Of a stretch of 64,000 bases of DNA, positions 60,227-64,000 are shown one piece after another. Made by a program: the position numbers and the translations under genes. Under the pieces are notes generated by a model that searched no databases, was not told the DNA's origin, and was given only the letters and a program-made list of their open reading frames with translations. The stretch is from contig JAEUVE010000012.1 of assembly GCA_016786865.1 (NCBI GenBank), positions 1 through 64,000 on the forward strand, written 5' to 3'. Origin of the DNA: Sediminibacterium sp. (lineage in GTDB: Bacteria; Bacteroidota; Bacteroidia; Chitinophagales; Chitinophagaceae). Numbering within the stretch: position 1 is the first letter of the stretch; each line of letters begins with the position of its first letter.

Positions 60227-62038
60227 TTATCCTGCCATCAACCCATCTAGGTTGTTGGTCTTTTTTACAATGCTGCGGATCTGCATGTCGAGCTCGTTGG
60301 CACTTTCGATGAGGTGATCAAAGATTTCTTTATTCTGCACTACATCACTATTGTTCAACACTTCGATCACCGCCAGAATATTAGCCAGAGGCCTGCGTAC
60401 TTCATGAGACTGAATGAAGGCAATATCGCGCAGCACTTTGTTCTGTGTTTTCAGTTTTTCCTGTACCAAAACATCTTCGGTGATGTTGCGGTTGGTGCCG
60501 ATCAGGCGCAAAACTTTGCCGGCAGGAGATTTTTTAATAATGGCGTGTGATTCAATGTGCCGCACTTTTCCATTGGGTGTAATAATCCGGTATACGGCTG
60601 CATCTATTTCCCGCTGTCCTTCTATCAGCTGACCAATGATGCGCTGCATCATTTCCAGATCGTCGGGGTGCATAGCACGCTTCCAGATTTTATACGGAGG
60701 CAGCGGAGTATCTTTTTCGTAGCCGTAGAGCTCGAACATTTTTTCGTCCCAGATGATCTTGTCTTCTGCTAGATCAATTTCCCAGATACCGATCTTGGCC
60801 GAATCTGTTGCCAGTGTTAAACGCTGCAGCAATTCCTGCTGTTCCATCTGGGCATTTCTTCTTCGGGTTACATCGCTCTCAATGGCCATGAATCCAATAT
60901 GATTATTGCTTTCATCGAACAAGGGCTGACAGTCTACTTCGAGCCAGATGGGTTTGCCGCTCTTGGTATAGCTGAGAAACTCTTCTTTAAAAGACAGCTT
61001 GTTGTTTAGTGCATGCATAAGACGCACTTTGGCTTTTTCATCGGCCTTGGGACCATCCAGCGAGAATCCGATTTTCTTACCCCGTATTTCGTCGAGCGTA
61101 TAGCCACTGATCCGGGAGAATCCTTCATTCACCCAAATGATTTGTTGCTGCTTATCTGCAATTAGTACAGAGTTAGTGGTGTTGTGTGCAACAAGGGCCA
61201 GTCGTTTCACTTCATCTTCGCTGCGCTCCAGTGCGGCTTCCACCTGCTTTCGTGAAGTGATATCGAAGATGCTGCCATCTATATATATATTGCCGTCTTC
61301 GGGATCCTGCGCAGCACCACCTCTTTCAAATACCCACTTGAGGTTGCCTTCTTTGTCGTGAATCCTATATTCAATTTCAAAATGATGCTTTTGCGAAATC
61401 GCCTGTTGGATAGCCGTCTTCACCATATCCAGGTCTTCTTCCAGAATAAGGGTATTGAATCCTTCTTCTCTGGATGTGTGCAGGTTGTTGGCATCAAAGC
61501 CGGTGAGTTGCTCAACGGAATCGCTGAAAAAATCGATCGTGAGTGGTTCATCTGCAACACAACGGTACAACACTCCTGGAATGTGCCCGATCATGGAACG
61601 GAACTGTTCCTGCTGCATTTTCTTCATCTCCCCCGAAAGCGCCAGCATTTTGCTGTGTACGGAATCCGTACTGGTAACATCGTGCCCGATCGATACAATG
61701 CCCACTCCGTATCCCTGCTCGTTCTTCAACACAGATACTTCCCAGGTAGTCCAGAAGTAATCGTCTTCTTCTGCCGCTTTACGTACCGTTACAGTAATGT
61801 GTTTTTCCGGGTGGCGAATGCATTCCCTTGCCGCTTCATTACAAAGCCTGATATCATCGGCAAAAACCGTATCAGAAAAATGTATCTTCTTTAAATCGGG
61901 AGCAATATGCGCAAACTTGTACTGAAACAGGGGGTTCACGTACATGAACCTGCCCTCCAGGTCGGTAATGACTACGGAGAAAACCAATGAGTTCAATAAC
62001 TGTTCCGGGAACAGCTGATCAGGTTTTATTTGATCCAT
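60227..62038 (-). CDS. Multi-PAS signalling protein with a DHp-like segment but no ATPase domain
   Basis: A 603-residue soluble protein with about four PAS/PAC units (near residues 12-130, 150-270, 285-405, 410-530; for example VVITDLEGRFMYVNPLFQYK, EGNLKWVFERGG, IAHNTTNSVLIADKQQQIIW-like). The C-terminus has the histidine-kinase-like FIQSHEVRRPLANILAVIEV, but the protein ends 45 residues later, without N, G1, G2 boxes of HATPase_c. It may regulate another kinase by dimerisation. It is monocistronic. Confidence 0.8.
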   Translation of the reverse strand: MDQIKPDQLFPEQLLNSLVFSVVITDLEGRFMYVNPLFQYKFAHIAPDLKKIHFSDTVFADDIRLCNEAARECIRHPEKHITVTVRKAAEEDDYFWTTWEVSVLKNEQGYGVGIVSIGHDVTSTDSVHSKMLALSGEMKKMQQEQFRSMIGHIPGVLYRCVADEPLTIDFFSDSVEQLTGFDANNLHTSREEGFNTLILEEDLDMVKTAIQQAISQKHHFEIEYRIHDKEGNLKWVFERGGAAQDPEDGNIYIDGSIFDITSRKQVEAALERSEDEVKRLALVAHNTTNSVLIADKQQQIIWVNEGFSRISGYTLDEIRGKKIGFSLDGPKADEKAKVRLMHALNNKLSFKEEFLSYTKSGKPIWLEVDCQPLFDESNNHIGFMAIESDVTRRRNAQMEQQELLQRLTLATDSAKIGIWEIDLAEDKIIWDEKMFELYGYEKDTPLPPYKIWKRAMHPDDLEMMQRIIGQLIEGQREIDAAVYRIITPNGKVRHIESHAIIKKSPAGKVLRLIGTNRNITEDVLVQEKLKTQNKVLRDIAFIQSHEVRRPLANILAVIEVLNNSDVVQNKEIFDHLIESANELDMQIRSIVKKTNNLDGLMAG

Positions 62039-62207
62039 AGGGTTTCAGTCCAAATATGCCAACTGCATACCTAAGTGCGCTTAAATATGCATAGACGGAT
62101 TAATTTGATCTGTGCGTACGGGGAATTACAACAAATCGTAAATAAAGATAACAAGATATCCCTATATATAGTGATATCCCTACAAAATACAAACTAGTGG
62201 GTAGGAT

Positions 62208-62234
62208 AAAAAAGGCCCCTGAAGTTCAGGGGCC
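62208..62234 (-). terminator. Terminator of the dihydrolipoyl dehydrogenase gene
   Basis: GGCCCCTGAA (62214-62223) pairs with TTCAGGGGCC (62225-62234); on the minus strand it is followed by TTTTTT. It is 28 bp after the lpd stop codon. The rest of 62039-62261 shows no gene. Confidence 0.85.
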
Positions 62235-62261
62235 CTATCAAACAGATGGTCTTGGGAACAA

Positions 62262-63671
62262 TTAAATATCAATTGCCTCACCGTACGCGGCGGCTGTTGC
62301 TTCCTTCAGTCCTTCACTCATGGTTGGATGCGGGTGAACGGCATTCAGGATTTCATGGGCGGTGGTTTCCAGCTTGCGGGCAACCACGGCTTCGGCTATC
62401 ATTTCGGTCACATTGGTACCGATCATATGACAGCCCAGGAATTCGCCGTATTTGGCATCGTATACTACTTTTACAAAACCTTCGGTAGCACCGGCAGCAC
62501 TTGCTTTACCACTGGCTACAAACGGGAATTTGCCGACTTTAACTTCATAGCCTGCATCCTTCGCCGCTTTTTCCGTAAAGCCAACGCTTGCAATTTCCGG
62601 TACACAATAGGTACATCCGGGAATATTGTTGTAATCCAATGCTTCTGGTAAGTGGTGGAATTTTTTCTCATTGTATCCAATATGTTCAGCTGCAGTAATT
62701 CCTTCCTTGGAGGCAACGTGGGCCAGTGCCTGACCTGGAGAACAATCTCCGATGGCATAAATGCCCGGTACAGATGTTTGCTGGTATTTGTCTACGATAA
62801 TTTTTCCTTTCTCTGTTTTAATACCGTTTTCTTCCAGACCTATGTTTTCGATATTGGCTACTACACCAACAGCACTCAGCACCACATCGGCTTCGAGCAC
62901 TACGATGGAACCGTCCTGCTTTTTAACAGTAGCTTTTACGCCTGCTCCGGAAGTATCAACAGATTCCACAGAGGCGTTGGTCATGATTTCGATGCCGGAT
63001 TTTTTATATTGTTTTTCCAGTTCTTTGGAAATGTCTTCATCTTCTACAGGCACAATGCGTGGCAGGAATTCCACGATGGTAACCTTGGTACCCATGCTGT
63101 TGTATACATAGGCAAATTCAACACCGATGGCGCCACTGCCCACCACAATCATGCTCTTAGGCTGTTCGGTTAAAGACATAGCCTCACGGTAGCCGATCAC
63201 TTTTTTACCATCCTGCTTCAGGTTAGGCAATTCACGGCTTCTTCCACCGGTTGCAATCACAATGTATTTACCTTCTACCACCTGTTTGGAACCATCTGCA
63301 GCAGTTACTTCAATCTGTCCTTTGGCTTTTACTTTACCATAGCCCATGATCACATCGATCTTGTTCTTCTTCATGAGGAACTGGATTCCCTTGCTCATTT
63401 TATCTGCTACGCCGCGGCTTCTTTTAACCACTGCACCAAAGTCGTGCTGAACACCTGTGGCATTGATACCGTAATTGGTGCTGTGCTTCATGTATTCATA
63501 CACTTGTGCACTTTTGATCAGGGCCTTGGTTGGAATACATCCCCAGTTCAGACAGATGCCACCCAGGTTTTCTTTTTCAATGATCGCCACTTTAAAGCCC
63601 AATTGAGAAGCACGGATCGCTGCCGGATATCCACCAGGACCACTGCCGAGTACAATTACATCATATGCCAT
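62262..63671 (-). CDS. lpdA: Dihydrolipoyl dehydrogenase (E3)
   Basis: About 469 residues from ATG at 63671 (MAYDVIVLGSGPGGYPAAIR). The disulfide is in GGICLNWGCIPTKAL, a second dinucleotide site is VVGSGAIGVEFAYVYNSMG, and the C-terminal His-Glu pair is HPHPTMSE. It is the FAD-dependent E3 of 2-oxoacid dehydrogenase complexes or the glycine cleavage system. It is monocistronic and has its own terminator. Confidence 0.95.
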   Translation of the reverse strand: MAYDVIVLGSGPGGYPAAIRASQLGFKVAIIEKENLGGICLNWGCIPTKALIKSAQVYEYMKHSTNYGINATGVQHDFGAVVKRSRGVADKMSKGIQFLMKKNKIDVIMGYGKVKAKGQIEVTAADGSKQVVEGKYIVIATGGRSRELPNLKQDGKKVIGYREAMSLTEQPKSMIVVGSGAIGVEFAYVYNSMGTKVTIVEFLPRIVPVEDEDISKELEKQYKKSGIEIMTNASVESVDTSGAGVKATVKKQDGSIVVLEADVVLSAVGVVANIENIGLEENGIKTEKGKIIVDKYQQTSVPGIYAIGDCSPGQALAHVASKEGITAAEHIGYNEKKFHHLPEALDYNNIPGCTYCVPEIASVGFTEKAAKDAGYEVKVGKFPFVASGKASAAGATEGFVKVVYDAKYGEFLGCHMIGTNVTEMIAEAVVARKLETTAHEILNAVHPHPTMSEGLKEATAAAYGEAIDI

Positions 63672-63761
63672 GTTACAAGTATTAATTGATTGTGTAATAA
63701 AACAATTGCGGATGCGAAAATACTCGCAATTGGGCAAACTAAAAAGGAGAATAAAGGGGAT

Positions 63762-64000
63762 TTATTCAAAGAAAACGCGGATGGTCTGATAAAACCACTT
63801 GTTTCCGGCAGAAGCGCCGGATTTCTGCATTTGTTCGCTGTAGCCCTGCAAACCAAATAAACCGGCCATATTGCCGTTGCGCAGGGCAATTTCGAGGTAT
63901 CCGGCAGAGTTGAACCAGGCCAGTTTTTCGTGTTCCGGAACCCCGGCATAGTGTTCACTGAGTTTTTCGATGGTTTCGTTTCTTTTAAACATGATTTTGA
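63762..64000 (-). CDS. SAM hydroxide adenosyltransferase (DUF62), C-terminal part
   Basis: The frame runs through the right edge (KIMFKRNETIEKL upstream of the visible ATG), so the gene is cut by the window. The visible 79 residues match the C-terminal domain of SAM hydroxide adenosyltransferases/chlorinase-like proteins: LSEHYAGVPEHEKLAWFNSA, GYLEIALRNGNMAGLFGLQ and TIRVFFE. The family hydrolyses SAM to adenosine and methionine. The N-terminal catalytic domain is outside, so completeness is unknown. Confidence 0.75.
   Translation of the reverse strand, partial: KIMFKRNETIEKLSEHYAGVPEHEKLAWFNSAGYLEIALRNGNMAGLFGLQGYSEQMQKSGASAGNKWFYQTIRVFFE

Overview
The window looks like chromosomal DNA of a Bacteroidota member, most likely a Chitinophagaceae-type environmental bacterium. 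The reasons are a SusC/SusD pair, TAnnTTTG-type promoters, many families typical of the phylum (DUF6266, DUF5675, DUF4861, DUF4954, DUF5683, DUF3575, epimerase-type threonine dehydrogenase) and a ParAB-DUF5683-DapB gene order. This placement is inferred from gene content; no rRNA or tRNA gene was seen.

Positions 1-16.3 kb are accessory DNA. From the left edge they hold part of an IS3-family element inserted into an AlbA_2/RecG-like gene, the C-terminal remnant of a COG2189/type III-like DNA methyltransferase, a divergent SymE-like toxin/XRE regulator pair, and a phage-flavoured cassette (DUF6266, DUF5675, two tiny membrane proteins, an uncharacterised 365-residue protein). Next come a two-gene module (DUF2188 protein plus a TIR/deoxyribosyltransferase-like protein) flanked by short direct repeats, a TetR-controlled small-enzyme operon, a shrunken second copy of the two-gene module, a MazF-type toxin-antitoxin pair, and an AraC regulator, CPBP protease and thioredoxin-like protein. 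An AbiE-type toxin-antitoxin pair closes the region. Several of these loci carry visible palindromic operators.

Positions 16.4-41.1 kb form a carbohydrate-acid utilisation region. A seven-gene minus-strand operon encodes a hexuronate-type MFS transporter, an alkaline-phosphatase-superfamily hydrolase, an IlvD/Edd dehydratase, an FAD oxidoreductase, two dehydrogenases and an HpcH/HpaI aldolase. A divergent AraC regulator separates it from a polysaccharide utilisation locus: GH88/105 hydrolase, CutC, glycosylasparaginase-like enzyme, DUF4861 protein, heparinase II/III-like lyase, SusD and SusC. A divergent ROK/phosphomannose-isomerase fusion and a sugar porter follow. A repeated ATTTGC-N15-ATTTGCC motif lies upstream of both operons and may join them into one regulon. 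The implied flow is outer-membrane capture, periplasmic depolymerisation to unsaturated uronate-type products, import, dehydration to a 2-keto-3-deoxy acid and aldol cleavage to pyruvate plus an aldehyde.

Positions 41.3-64 kb are mostly core genes: a TonB receptor, a DsbD-N-like protein, an FKBP-like protein, a pentameric ligand-gated channel homologue, a SixA-type phosphatase, GlmS with a DUF4954 beta-helix protein, an outer-membrane barrel, a metallophosphoesterase, ParA/ParB, DUF5683, DapB, an Rrf2 regulator, a DUF3575 barrel, threonine dehydrogenase, KdsA, DUF4197, a multi-PAS protein lacking a kinase ATPase domain, dihydrolipoyl dehydrogenase and, cut by the right edge, a SAM hydroxide adenosyltransferase. 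Two strong orphan hairpin terminators near 44 kb hint at small RNAs.
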